From NCBI GenBank assembly GCA_012934845.2, contig WNNJ02000199.1:186001-250000 (forward strand): a stretch of 64,000 bases of DNA. Direction: 5' to 3'. The translations under genes were made by a program, and so were the position numbers. A model generated the notes under the pieces. It was given only the letters and a program-made list of their open reading frames with translations, was not told where the DNA came from and did not search any database. This DNA is from Pomphorhynchus laevis. Its lineage: Eukaryota > Acanthocephala > Palaeacanthocephala > Echinorhynchida > Pomphorhynchidae. This document shows, in pieces, positions 21,410 to 32,263 of the stretch; position 1 is the first letter of the stretch; each line of letters starts with the position of its first letter.

Positions 21410-22775
21410 TCATTCAAACGAGTTCTCTAGATAGAATATTAGGACTCTCATTACCGACTCAAACTAAATAGAATAAATCTATCATCGCATGGAACCCTTC
21501 ACAGTCCTCCTTTTGGGAGATATTCAAGAAAGAGAAGTCTGTTAGTTGGAAACAGAACGCATCATGTTGGATTGACACTACCTTGCGCTTGACAGAGGAG
21601 TCGACCTTTCTTCGCAATTATGAAGGCACTCCCACTCCATAACCAATATCTTCTTTGGGTGGTTTCAGAAGTAGGGACTTATCTATGACATTATCATGAA
21701 TTTATGTTGTCCAACACAAAGAATCTTTAAATTTCATACACCAATTTTCTACTTGTGTATGGCAGCTTTTGAGAGACAGTCAGAGAATAGAAATTGCCAT
21801 CACAATGGTATTAGCATCACCTTCCAATATTACTGATATCAACGTCGCTAAACAAATACTTTTAATCAAAGAGAATCCAGTGACGTGCTCTAAATATCTG
21901 CGGCCCATTTCTATTCAAAGCAATACGATCTTCAAAGACGAAGTAGTCCTTGCTCGTGAAATCCACGATCATTTGATTAGGCAAAATTTGATCCCACAAA
22001 GTTTTCATGGGTGACACTTTTATTAGTGGACGCTCGGTTCATTCAGGAGATGGTGAAGTGCATCGGTTTAACAGGACAATATTCATTAGTTATATGTTGC
22101 TGTTTTTATCGAATTTTTCGTTGCCTTTAACCGCATTTATATTCTTATGATATGTCATCCCTGTGTTATCTCTGCTCTCAGATCCCTCGTTTTGCCTTTG
22201 GGAATTGTTAACATTGTGGAAATACTGTTGTATACCAAGTGTTTCTGCCATCAATACAACCCTGATGACCGTCAGTTCTACCCAATTGCTGGTGTACTTC
22301 AAGACTCCTCTCTCCAATCCTCAATTTTTGGGATTGCTACTTTAGGCTTTTACAGAGTTTCAGACTAGTCGATTTCCCAACACAATTATGGACCAACTCC
22401 CTCACTGCAACCAATCCCTACTTGGTGTAGTTTCAAAAGTAGAGATTCGTCTATGTTTGATATACTGAACTTCGGTAGTTCCCCACTAAGACTCCAACCT
22501 TGTGGAGTGCAGTTAGCCCATCCAACCTCCTTCTTAATCTTACAAGATTCAAATGGGCCTTTCATGGCACATCTTCAAGAAGATAAAAGATAAAGAGATA
22601 GACAATCTCAGCCTTCTCCTCCATTATGACGAATCAACCCCTCTCTTTCTTTACACATAAAGTAAGATATATGGGTTTCATCATTTCGGTGAACTGGGCT
22701 TCCGGTTTTGACTCGAGTAGATTCAAGAATGTTTTGAAAGGAGCAAGATGGGCGTTGAAACGTGCAGTTTATATA
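21410..22775 (+). mobile_element. LINE J fragment, plus strand, shuffled
   Basis: Matches the better copy in pieces: the linker with SFWEIFKKEKS (about 21505), RQSENRNCHH-type sequence near 21775, RPISIQSN and LIRQNLIPQSFHG (21900-22010), the polymerase region to about 22330, then again the upstream QPIPTWCSFKSRD block (22400), and finally VRYMGFIISVNWASG and KGARWALKRA (22665-22760). The out-of-order block shows internal rearrangement. Frames are broken. Confidence 0.65.
22046..22143 (+). repeat. Duplicated LINE J segment, copy 2
   Basis: In-place partner of 21221-21318. It differs by about one base in the run of T near the end. Confidence 0.8.
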
Positions 22776-23344
22776 TTACTAACGTGCAGTTAGTAATAAA
22801 TAAATTTTAGATAACTTTTATTTCGTTGCTCTAAAATTAATAATTAAAATGCAGAAAATAAAATTATATTTCGTTTATTTTGTTAAAGTATATTTTTCTA
22901 ATATTATAATTTGTATTTGTAAGCTATGATTAAACTAAATTATTAAGTTATTATAGCCAAACTGTGGATATAATTTGTAAAAATATATATTATTGTTAAA
23001 TTAAAATTATTGGCATATTTATCATTGAGTAATTTGATAATAAATATTAATAAATTATTTTGAATTCATATTAATGGTATTATATTATTTGTATCTTACA
23101 GGCTTTATATTTTTAACAAAATCATTTTCCATAACGAAATCAGTAATTAATTTTCGATAACGAATAAGGAAACTTAGACAATAAATCAATATTAAATACA
23201 AAAATTAGTTTTAGCAATTGCTAGAATTATACAATTATTTTTAGTTTAAACTCGTTTACTAGTACAAAATTAGTTTTGGTTTTTTTATTTACGTAATAGA
23301 AAAACATTTTTTTTATTAAATTATAGATTTTAATTATTTTTCTA
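22776..23344. other. AT-rich stretch without a gene
   Basis: Very AT-rich. A short perfect hairpin (ttactaac, loop gtgca, gttagtaa) lies at 22776-22800 at the LINE edge. Nothing else is supported. Confidence 0.4.
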
Positions 23345-23515
23345 TTAAAATTAGAGATTATCGAGTAATCTCTTGATCGAAGAGTTTTAGACAAGTCGAT
23401 TTCCCTGCACAATTATGGAGCTACACCCTCATTGCACCCAATATCTTCTTAAAGGAGTTTCAGGAGTAGAGCTCTGCCTTACTCAAATCGTCTCTATCCT
23501 ATCCAACAATAGCAT
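23345..23515 (+). mobile_element. Short LINE J fragment
   Basis: ACAAGTCGATTTCCCTGCAC through TTTCAGGAGTAGAGCTCTGC matches the linker region coding for LHNYGATPSLHP, as in the better copy near 30470-30540. It directly precedes the C-rich LINE. Confidence 0.55.
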
Positions 23516-23519
23516 ATTC

Positions 23520-24696
23520 CTCAACTCACGATATCGCCTTTCTTTTCGACTCTGAACTAACATCCATTCTCGATCTTCTCTTGCCCTTCAAGCCTCACCC
23601 ACACCGTCGCTTGCACCGTGCCCCATGGTTTGACATCCAGTGCCTGCTCTCAAAGAGTCGACTCCGTCATGCTTTTCGAGTATATCACCGCTTTCTCGGA
23701 CGTGATTTTCGCTCGATCACTCCGTCTTTCCGTGATACCTATCTTGCTCATCGCAGGTCTCATCTCAACCTACTACGTACCAAATGCAACTCATTCTGGC
23801 AGCATAAAATCATCACTTCATTCAACTCTAAGACTCTATGGCATACTTTTAATACTTTTAACTCAATCTTTGCTCGCTCCTCTCCGCCGTGCAACATCAA
23901 TCCCCATGATTATTCGTCATTTCTCAAGACCAAAGTATCCACGACAAGTCTCTCCAATCTCCATCTCGTTTTATATCTTTTGATTTTTATATCTTTTTAT
24001 TTTTTTATATCTCCTCCCACTGTATCTTTTGCCTCATCGATCATCCCAATTGTCCACAATCTCACTTTTTTACGCTTCCATTTCGATGATCACCTTTCCC
24101 TTAAACCCTTCGTCCGCGACAAGGTCCGCTCGTCTAACTTAATTCTCCGTGACATCCGCCGTATCCGCCCCCTTATCGACTTCCGTTCTTGTATGTCTCT
24201 TCTTTCATCGCTTCTTTTCCCTAAAATCGATTACTGCCTTAGGTTTTTCGCCGATTCTACAAAATCCATCATCCCACCCCTACAACGCATAATCAACTCC
24301 GCCGGTCGAGTGCTCTTTCGTCTCCGTCGCTTTGAACACATATCCACATATCTTGCCCAACTCTCCTGGCCCACCATCCACATCCGCATCAAACTCCGCC
24401 TTCTCGTAACTTTTCGTCTCATCGCTGTCGGCTCCCCATCTTTCATCAACCTTCCTTTCTTAGACGACACTCGCCCCACCTCGCTAACTCTGCGTTCCTG
24501 TCATTGCCTCTTACTCCACGTTTTAATTACTCCAAAAACTACGGTCTCCGATCATTCCTCGTCGCCGCCTCACTCGCGTGGAATCAACTCCCTCTCGACG
24601 TCCGCCGCGCTCCCTCCTTTACCACATTCAAACACCTCCTCCGTTCACACCTTCTCGACACATGATTTACATTTTTGTATTGTTGTGGTCATGTAA
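23520..24696 (+). mobile_element. C-rich LINE fragment with internal deletion ('LINE C')
   Basis: A long open frame starts in the endonuclease-polymerase linker (APWFDIQCLLSKSRLRHAF; FWQHKIITSFNSKTLW), then jumps near 23960-24050 straight to the post-polymerase region (LRFHFDDHLS, RDIRRIRPLIDFRS, LLFPKIDYC, PLQRIINSAGRVLFRLRRF). The end appears in a shifted frame as SLAWNQLPLDVRRAPSF and HLLRSHLLDT, the standard C-terminus of CR1/Daphne-like LINEs. The catalytic polymerase blocks are absent. Base use is very pyrimidine-rich, unlike every other element here. Confidence 0.7.
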
Positions 24697-25246
24697 GCGT
24701 GCGCTAGCACGCATTTGCCACGTTAAAATAATTTTTTAGAGATTTGTCTATGTTTGATAATTATTATTTGATAATTATTTTTGATAATTTATTATTTTTA
24801 ATTATAGGAGAAATCGATAGCGGTGAAAGCGGCGAAGTCCACCTATATTTATTTTATTAAGAGAATGTTCGGGACTGAACCGGTGAATACAAATAAAAGT
24901 GACCTTTTAAGATTATTCCAGAAACATGAATACATGATATACATGTAGTTTACAAGCTTTATATTTTTGTTCATAAACAAATACTCTCTGTGCTAAAAAA
25001 ACACCTTTTCTTTTTTCTTTCGTTTTAATTTTGCATTATTAAATTCATCATTTAAGTGTTCTACTTCAACGAAGTTAAGTCTTACTTTTGAAAAATGGTA
25101 AGACGGATCATGAATTGATTTACAAATTGATTTTATTTATTACAAATAGTAATTATTTATTAATAAATAGTTATTAATTAAAGATTTGTTTTTTAAAAAA
25201 TTATCTGAGATAATTTATAAAATCTTAATCTGAAATAATAAATAAT
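24697..25246. other. AT-rich stretch without a gene
   Basis: It starts with an imperfect palindrome (aagcgtgcgctagcacgcatt) just after the LINE end. The rest is low-complexity AT sequence. Confidence 0.35.
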
Positions 25247-25405
25247 AATTATAATTAATATTTTTAATATTTAATGATTATATTGGGCCCATTTGCGGGT
25301 AACCTTTTAACTGTAATTTTTAATTGTATTATTTAGAATATTTTGAGTTGAAAAAATAAAAAAATAATATTAATTATAATTAATAATTACCTGATAAAGA
25401 ATTAA
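25247..25405 (+). repeat. ~160-base direct repeat, left copy
   Basis: Built around tatattgggcccatttgcgg and gtaacctttta. It recurs at 25668-25835, and its core again at 51507-51570. Together with the right copy it flanks a GC-richer retroelement scrap. Confidence 0.65.
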
Positions 25406-25472
25406 GATAATTATTAAATTTTTGTTTGTATATATTATAATTATATAATTATTATAATTATATTATAAAAAC

Positions 25473-25673
25473 TCAGCCATCCGAATGGATTTGTTGTCCG
25501 TGCTCAAACCGGTGAAATGCTGAGCGGGGGCTGCGAAAACACATAGATGCTGATCGCGCAAGGGATAAGCTTATCTTACGTCGGATAAGTTTGATACATG
25601 TCGCATAGTCTGTTTCGCGCTTATTGGCCAACATCCTGGCTATTGCCTTCAAAACACAATCTTTAGAACACAT
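25473..25673 (-). pseudogene. C-terminal scrap of a retroelement protein
   Basis: The minus-strand frame (66 codons) gives LKAIARMLANKRETDY, then IKLIRRKISLSLARSA and a final Arg/Ser-rich CFRSPRSA. From memory, 'LR-rich, ALLRSA, LRGxR' endings close the polyproteins of several metazoan reverse-transcriptase elements. It is GC-richer than its flanks and sits between two direct repeats. Confidence 0.3.
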
Positions 25674-25835
25674 TTAATATTTAATGATTATATTGGGCCC
25701 ATTTGCGAGTAACCTTTTAATTGTTATTTTTAATTGTATTATTAGTAATAATATTTTAAGTTTAAAAAGTAAAAAAGTATATTAATTATAATTAATAATT
25801 ATCTGAATAAGAATTAAGATAATTATTATTATTTT
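25668..25835 (+). repeat. ~160-base direct repeat, right copy
   Basis: Partner of 25247-25405 at roughly 88% by eye. The two copies are about 420 bases apart. Confidence 0.65.
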
Positions 25836-28015
25836 TTAAATTATCTTAATAATAATTAAGATAACTATCTAAAGATAATTAATAAAATCTTAATCCGAAA
25901 TAATAAAATAGCAATAAATAAAATAATAATAAAATCTTAACAAAATATCTGAAGTAATTTGTTAAGAACTAATAAATAATAATTAAATAATTAAATATTA
26001 ATTATTTATTAAATCATTAATATCATTTAGTAAAATAATTAATAATTATTAAAAATTATTTTACTATTTCTAATAATTAATATAATTAATAATTTACTTC
26101 AATTTTTAATTATTATCTTATTATTATTTAATTTAATTATTAATTATGTACTAAACACAAATTATTTAATTATTTGTTAAACACCGTCCACAGGTCAATA
26201 ATAACTTGTCAGTAGAACAAATTACTTGACAGAGTCCGTATTTTATAATATATATAATTAAAAATAAAGAAAAATACTTATAAATAAAAAATAGTTAAAT
26301 AATATTTTTTATAAAAATAAAATTTATCATTTAAATTTAAAATAAAAATTAATTGTTATGAATAATAACTTGTTTGTTTGGTGGAATGTGATGTAAGAAA
26401 GAATGCAATGTAATGAAACGCTTTTAATCTAGAAATACTTTTTATTGAGAAATCAGATAAAATACTATAAAAAGAATTTTAATAATTTTTATATGAAATA
26501 AAAAATTAAATAATTTCACTCTTATAAAAAATATTGTTTAAAATTTTCAGGTTTAGACAATATTATGATTAAGAATATAATTTTAAAACCAAATTGTTCT
26601 GAAGTTTATAAACGGTTTTTATTTGAATTTAAATATTTTAGCAAATATTTAAATATTTTATTTTAAATATTTTAAATATTTATAATAGCAGTTTAGTTTT
26701 AAATTTACGAAAAATTTTCATATTAAAACGTGTGCATATTTTGACATTTTTTAATTCTACATTGTAAAACGATTGTAGATGTTTAATTCAATAAATTGAT
26801 AAAATCATATTTTCATTTTATTGACACATTATTTAAAAATATTGAAACCTGATCTGGAAGAAATTACGCACATTAAAAAACTGAAAGCAATATTTGTGAA
26901 ATAATTAAATTTTTTATTTTATTTCAAAATTATTACACTTTTTTAAAACTTAAACTGATTTCTCTAAAAAACATTTCTAGATTAATAACGTATCATTACA
27001 TAGTATTTTGTGAAATAAAAAAATTTTCAAAACGGTTTCATTGAGAAAACAAGACGGTATAATTATTTAGAAGTTGAATAAATAAGAAAATATGATCATA
27101 AGGATGATAACTTTTGTTTAGGCTATACAATTGAGAAAATAAATTTTTAACACGTAAAAACGTTTTTTTATTTTAGAATGTTTAGACATTAAAAATAGAT
27201 TATTTAATGTATTTATAATAAATAACTTTGATATTTATGTTTTGAATTGCATTTTTATTTTCCACTGCTATTATAATTAAAACATATATTTTTATAGATT
27301 CATAAATTTGTAAATTATAATACATTGTAATTAAATGGGAATACTTTCACAATATTAAAAGTATGACAGTGTCGATTATACATCCTTGAATAATAAAAAT
27401 ATTCACGAATCTAAATTTGTTTAGATTCGTGAATAAATATTCGTGTAAATAATATTCATATTCTAAACTAACCATTTAGAGCTAATTTTTTGAAAAATTG
27501 AAATTAGTTCAGTGATGGTTTACTAATTATTTAATTATCAATTAGATATTATTATGAGTTATTTATAGTTACTCTGAGTTATTATTATGTGATAAATATC
27601 TAAATAATATTTTTATTATTAAATATGTTCATGTATCGGGGATTTAAGCAATAAATCTTGATTTTAATTTGTTTGAATTATAATAGAGTACCAAGAAACT
27701 TTTTATATAAACAAAAAATCATTATTTAATCAATGAAAATTTCGGTAACTTTATAAAATATATAGCAAAAATAAGCAATTTTTGTTTCTTTTTAATAACA
27801 GAATAAATAAGTAGAAAAATGATTTTTTTCTATCACCTACTTAACGATTAATTTGATATTTTTGGTTATAATAAATTATTAACTCGGTTTTTATTATTTT
27901 ATATTATTATCTTTATGCTAGAGAAATTTATATTTTACGGTTTAGTTTAGTTGAAACAGATAATTTAATTTTTGAGAATACTCCCATTCCAATTGCCAAT
28001 AATAAAAGGTACAGA
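25836..28015. other. Long AT-rich stretch without a gene
   Basis: Very low GC. 26160-26350 weakly resembles a decayed YIDD-type tail (gacagagtccgtattttata edge). A perfect small hairpin (tattcacgaatctaaa with its complement) lies around 27399-27436. No coding potential is seen on either strand. Confidence 0.4.
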
Positions 28016-28019
28016 GAAA

Positions 28020-28110
28020 TGTTATAATTTTATTTTAAACAAAAATTGTTATTGCGAATTTTCAGTAACGAACTGTTACCATCTTCAGGCTACAGTTAAA
28101 TCATGTTGAG
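28020..28110 (-). repeat. Penelope-like end with hammerhead-like core
   Basis: On the minus strand CTGAAGA (28088-28082) is followed by a GTAAC/GTTAC stem around AGTTC, one unpaired base and GAAA (28063-28060), then an A/T tail. The layout is the same as in the fold-back arms at 18579 and 18418, but it is single-armed here. It lies just upstream of the full-length LINE J. Confidence 0.5.
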
Positions 28111-28391
28111 GTTGTAATTTGTGTAGTTGGTGTAATTTTAAAACAGCCATTTTTGCAAATTCCGTGTATGTCGGAGCGTTTTAAAGAACTCAATGAAAAC
28201 TAATTTTCCTGCCAATGCAATAAACGAGGTAAGTGGAGATTTAGCTTCTCTTGAATATATTTCGAAAGGGGAACTCCCCCGGTACCAAAATTATCCAACC
28301 TCGTGATTATCAGACTTTTGGTGCCTCTGGAAAGGCAGAACATGTTCAATGTTTTTATAAGGGGCTTTGCCGATCGATTTAAAAAAGGATA

Positions 28392-29312
28392 TTGTTCAAT
28401 GCGATTAAATATTATGAATCTGAGATTAAAATCTCATTCTGCACTCCTGATCTGGCAATGTCGTACGTCGACTACTTTAATAAAGAGCATTCAGAACAAG
28501 GTATAATTGCTTCCAAACCAATCCTGGCAACAATAAAGATAAATAATATGCCCACATACATTTCAGAACAAGATATATCAGCCCTAGAAACTGATTACAA
28601 AATCTCTAACGTGCGCTTTATAAAAGGGATTAAAGGCTTCCCCATTCCCGTGGCGTTTTGCAATGCCCCGGTTGATGAAGCTCTAAAACTATCGATTTCG
28701 ACATGCAATCCTTTTATGGGGTATAATTTGAGATTTTCAATAATCGAAACCGACTCACTAACGTACCCTCACTGCAACAATTGCCATCAGTGGGGGCATT
28801 GGTCTGCTGGCTGTTCTCTACCCCATAAGTGCGGCGTGTGTGGTACAACTGCTATACATCCTGAGAAGTGCGAAAGTAAGCCATTTTGCGCAAACTGCGG
28901 TGGTGAGCACCCCGCATGGTCAAAAAAGTGTAAAATCTTTAAAGCGTACCAAAAGAGACACATGGGTGTGACAGCAAAACCGACTAGCTTCGTGGAAGCT
29001 GTCTCGTCTAACAAGAAAGACGACATGATGCCGGATACGGAAATTCTTAAACTTATTAAAATGCAGCATCAGGCATCAATGATTCAACTTGAAAAGTTGG
29101 TCCAAAAATTGGTGGGTCAATTAGCGGAATCCTTCCGTTCTCCTCCTTCTGGGAAGACTAACAATATTAAGAAGCCACCAAAATCTAAGAAACGAAACGG
29201 GTCAGCGCTGAGCATAGCTGCTCTGAAGCTTGCTCGGAAGGATTCGATCTGGGCTATGGCTAACGAGGGAAATGAAGATATCGCCTTGGGCAAGCGACTC
29301 CATTTGTCGTGA
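28392..29312 (+). pseudogene. ORF1 of LINE J: CCHC zinc-knuckle protein
   Basis: The 306-codon frame starts inside the protein; earlier residues lie in other frames from about 28200. Near residues 132-200 it has three knuckles: CNNCHQWGHWSAGC (C-x2-C-x4-H-x4-C), CGVCGTTAIHPEKC and CANCGGEHPAWSKKC. This triple array is the hallmark of ORF1 proteins in the Jockey/I/R1 group and is expected to bind element RNA. A Lys-rich tail follows. ORF2 begins 78 bases after the stop. Confidence 0.75.
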
Positions 29313-29390
29313 CGGGAAGCAGTAAATGCAACCTTTCCGCCTCTAGTTGCGACTAGGTGGAGGGCGTCCCACTTCGGTAACACTTACGCA

Positions 29391-30735
29391 ATGGGAAGTA
29401 ATCAAGGGCCTTTTTCACTGAATATCCTTCAGTGGAATTCGGGAGGTGCTTCCGCCCTTAGCCTTCTATCTTGTAGAGATGCAGATGTTATAGTCCTTCA
29501 GGAGACGCGGTCTATCCGTCTCCCCCAGGATATTACTCGATTTATCCCTAAGCACATATACACCCACTTTACTCCTTACATAACCCCCTCACTCCTCTTC
29601 ATCTCAAGGTCTTTTAACCCTAGTAAAAAGCTCATTAAGATCATCCCTCCTATTAAACTACTCTTGTCCAGCCCTATCTTGTTTAGCTATATCACTTTGT
29701 AAGAACGGTAAGCGTATAAGCATAGCCAATGTCTATATTCGGCCAGGAGAAATTCACAAGAACCGTGGCCTCCTGGATCAAATATTGGGGAGCGGTTATG
29801 ACATGTTACTTGGTGACTTCAACGACAGAACTGGTCGTTGGATTAATGCAGCACTCCGAAGAGCAAGGATCGACTATCTTATTCATAAACCACCTTCCCC
29901 AACCTTTCATTGCTCTACAACAAATTCTCTCCTCGACATATTACTGCTGAATAAGATGTGGCAGTCGCGTCAACAACAGACCACCTCTCATGACCTAATT
30001 CGCTGGAGGCTAGAGGACGATACGTTGCTTAGAAGAAGGTTTCACTTTGACCCTATTAGAGTGGCCTTCTTTCAGGCAGCTATCCAACTCTTCCCCAGAA
30101 TTGGAATTGAGAGTTTGACCGAATTTAATTCCTACCTCTCATCGCAAGCTACCGCGATCCTTTCGACTACCTACAAAGGTCGAATATACAATCCTACTCC
30201 AACAAAGCTCAAGGTCCTAGCTAAAATGTTACACCTTCCCAATCTCTCTGTTTCCGCCAGACATATCCTCTCGAATGAATATTGGAGCTCTAGATATAGG
30301 CTCCAGCTGAGCAGGGATAGGGCAAGCATTGCTCGCCTAAACCCTTCTCAGGCTTCCTTCTGGAAGATATTCAAGAAGGAGAAGTTTGTTTGCTGGAAGG
30401 ATAGAGCCTTGGTTTGGATTGGTAGCATAGGCCTTGACAAAGTTTTAGAGGAGTCACTTTCCTTACATAATTATGGAGCCACTCAATCTCCCCAACCAAT
30501 CCCGCCTTGGTGTGACTTCAGGAGTAGGGACTTATCTGTTACAGATATCCTTAACTCCTGGGGACCACTCCCGGGCACCTCCAAATCCCACGCGCCACTC
30601 ACCACTCGTGTCTGTCAGCTTTTGACATACAGTCAGAGAAAGGAGGTCGACATCACAATGCTATTAGCCTCCCTGTCTGACATAGCGGACATCAACATCA
30701 GCCGTCGAGTTTTTTTTTACCTAAAAAGAGATTAA
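29391..30735 (+). pseudogene. ORF2 of LINE J: endonuclease part
   Basis: The start FSLNILQWNSGGASA is the N-terminal Asn motif of AP-type endonucleases, followed by ADVIVLQETRSI (catalytic Glu). The frame breaks near 29702. In the next frame the GDFN motif appears as MLLGDFNDRTGRW, then RARIDYLIH, then the linker with KNVF-like Trp/Lys blocks (QASFWKIFKKEKFVC). Endonuclease family membership is clear, but it is no longer one frame. Confidence 0.75.
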
Positions 30736-31826
30736 TCACTTGTCCTAAAGATCTGCGGCCCATCTCGATTCAAAACGCCCTCATATCCATCTACGAGAAA
30801 GCGCTTGCGCGTAGAATCCGCGTTCATTTATGTAGGCGTAATTTGATCCCACCGAGTTTTCATGGGTTTGTCAAAGGGCGCTCGGTCCATTCAGCAATTG
30901 GTGAAGTGCATCAGTTTTGTCAGGATAATAGTCATCAGCTTGCTGTGGCTGTTTTTCTTGATTTTTCAGCTGCATTTGACCGGATCTCCATTCCCTTCGT
31001 TATCTCCTCTCTCAGGTCCCTCGGGTTGCCTGCGAGAATTTTTAACAGGGTGGAGATATTGCTTTACACCAAGCGGTTCTACTATGAAGACGACCCTGAT
31101 GCGCGTCAGTTCTACCCTATTACGGGTGTACCTCAAGGATCCCCACTTTCTCCTATCTTATATCTTGCTGCATCCATTGTTCTATTCAAGAATTTTAAAC
31201 GTGATCAACATCTAGTGGTATATGCTGATGATACCACAACCTGGTTCTCTGGACGCAGGTGCAAAGATGTAATCTCTGACATCAGCCGTTTCTTTTTAAG
31301 ATTAAAAGATTAGTTGCCCCTATCCAATCTTATTTTAAACTCCTCTAAATCACAGGTGGTAGTCTTTAATGGCGTTCCTGCCACCAAAAAGAAACTTAAG
31401 AGACTAGCACTCTCTGCACTCTCCTCCATTTTGCAGCATCAACCACTCCCCATCTTCACGAGTCGAGTAAAATATCTGGGGTTCACCGTTACGGTGAATT
31501 GGTCGGCGAAAGCTGACCTGGATAGACTTAAACGTATCCTGAAGAAAGCTAGGTGGGCTCTGAAACGGGCCCAGCATCTGTCACTGAATGGGATAACCCA
31601 AGTGCGCCTCTGGGGTACTTGGGCTATCTCGGGATTAGTCTTCTTCTCACGAGGACGTCCCCCAGAACAAAGACTAAGGTTTCTCAAGCTCCTCATCTCG
31701 AGATTACCAACCATAGTCCGCCTTGACTGGACCCTTAGGTGTGTGAGAGACCCCGAATGGTTCAGTCAGAGGGCGGCGCGCTGGTGTGGCCGAGAGGCTC
31801 AGATCCCTCTGGACCTGAGGCCGTGA
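30736..31826 (+). pseudogene. ORF2 of LINE J: reverse transcriptase and C-terminus
   Basis: RPISIQNALISIYEKALARR leads into SFHGFVKGRS, VFLDFSAAFDRIS (first catalytic Asp near 30960), GVPQGSPLSPILY (about 31125) and VVYADDTTTWF (YADD at 31221-31232). After a stop at 31311-31313 the frame from 31314 continues to SRVKYLGFTVTVNWS, KARWALKRAQ and the end at 31826. The order is standard for Jockey-superfamily LINEs. GVPQGSP instead of the common GxPQGSxLSP spacing is a family variant. Confidence 0.8.
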
Positions 31827-32177
31827 ATATAAGTTGAAGATTTCAAAATACACGTCGTGAACAGCTTCTATTTAAAGTTTTCTTTTGCATGTTTTTGTTT
31901 CTTAAGTTTTTTTATCAGTTATATAGTTATTAATAAAACCCTTACTTACTTACTTAAATCATGTTTTTGCAGTTATGTAGCACCATCAATTGCAATGCGA
32001 TGATGCTTTTTATTTTGCAGTTATATGATTTCACTGTGTGTGAGCTTAAAGGTATGAAAATGTGAACAAGAATAAAACGTGAATTTAAAAATGAAGATGT
32101 GAAACAAAAAGACTTTCAACGCATTTTTTAAATTGGCACAAACAGGAAAATGGAAACCTGCATGCTTTTTTTACAAA

Positions 32178-32263
32178 CTTCGTCGGGAAGCTTAACGCCT
32201 AGCCCCATTGGGGGGGCTAGGTGTCTGTAGTAGGCGCATTTTGGGTTAAGCTCACAGACGAAG
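32178..32263 (+). ncRNA. Strongly structured RNA-like sequence of unknown type
   Basis: Three nested helices: CTTCGTC 32178-32184 with GACGAAG 32257-32263; AGCTTAAC 32189-32196 with GTTAAGCT 32245-32252; and CCTAGCC 32098-type hairpin at 32198-32204 with GGCTAGG 32115-type partner at 32215-32221. The third helix can extend through A32195-C32196 to pair with GT at 32123-type positions 32223-32224, leaving C32225, which looks like a hammerhead stem III plus GTC triplet but without a CTGATGA box. Its 3' half resembles 18013-18066. Confidence 0.5.

Larger units (their letters stand above)
28190..31965 (+). mobile_element. Best copy of LINE J (Jockey/I/R1-like), nearly full length
   Basis: Two ORFs in the usual order: ORF1 with three CCHC-type knuckles, then ORF2 with AP-type endonuclease and reverse transcriptase, then a ~130-base 3' UTR ending in a TACT-type repeat (cttacttacttactta). 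It keeps most motifs but is split by several frameshifts and stops. Pieces of the same family lie at 15300-16745, 17600, 21410-22775 and 23345, so this family has been active repeatedly at this locus. Confidence 0.8.

Noticed and set aside
24231-24479. 82-codon Arg-rich minus-strand frame
   Set aside because: Shadow of the C-rich LINE C; the plus strand has the recognisable motifs.
31439-31714. 91-codon minus-strand open frame
   Set aside because: Shadow of the LINE J C-terminal coding region.
32178-32263. Spliced-leader RNA
   Set aside because: No Sm-site-like run after a donor and no leader-like exon at any splice junction in the window.
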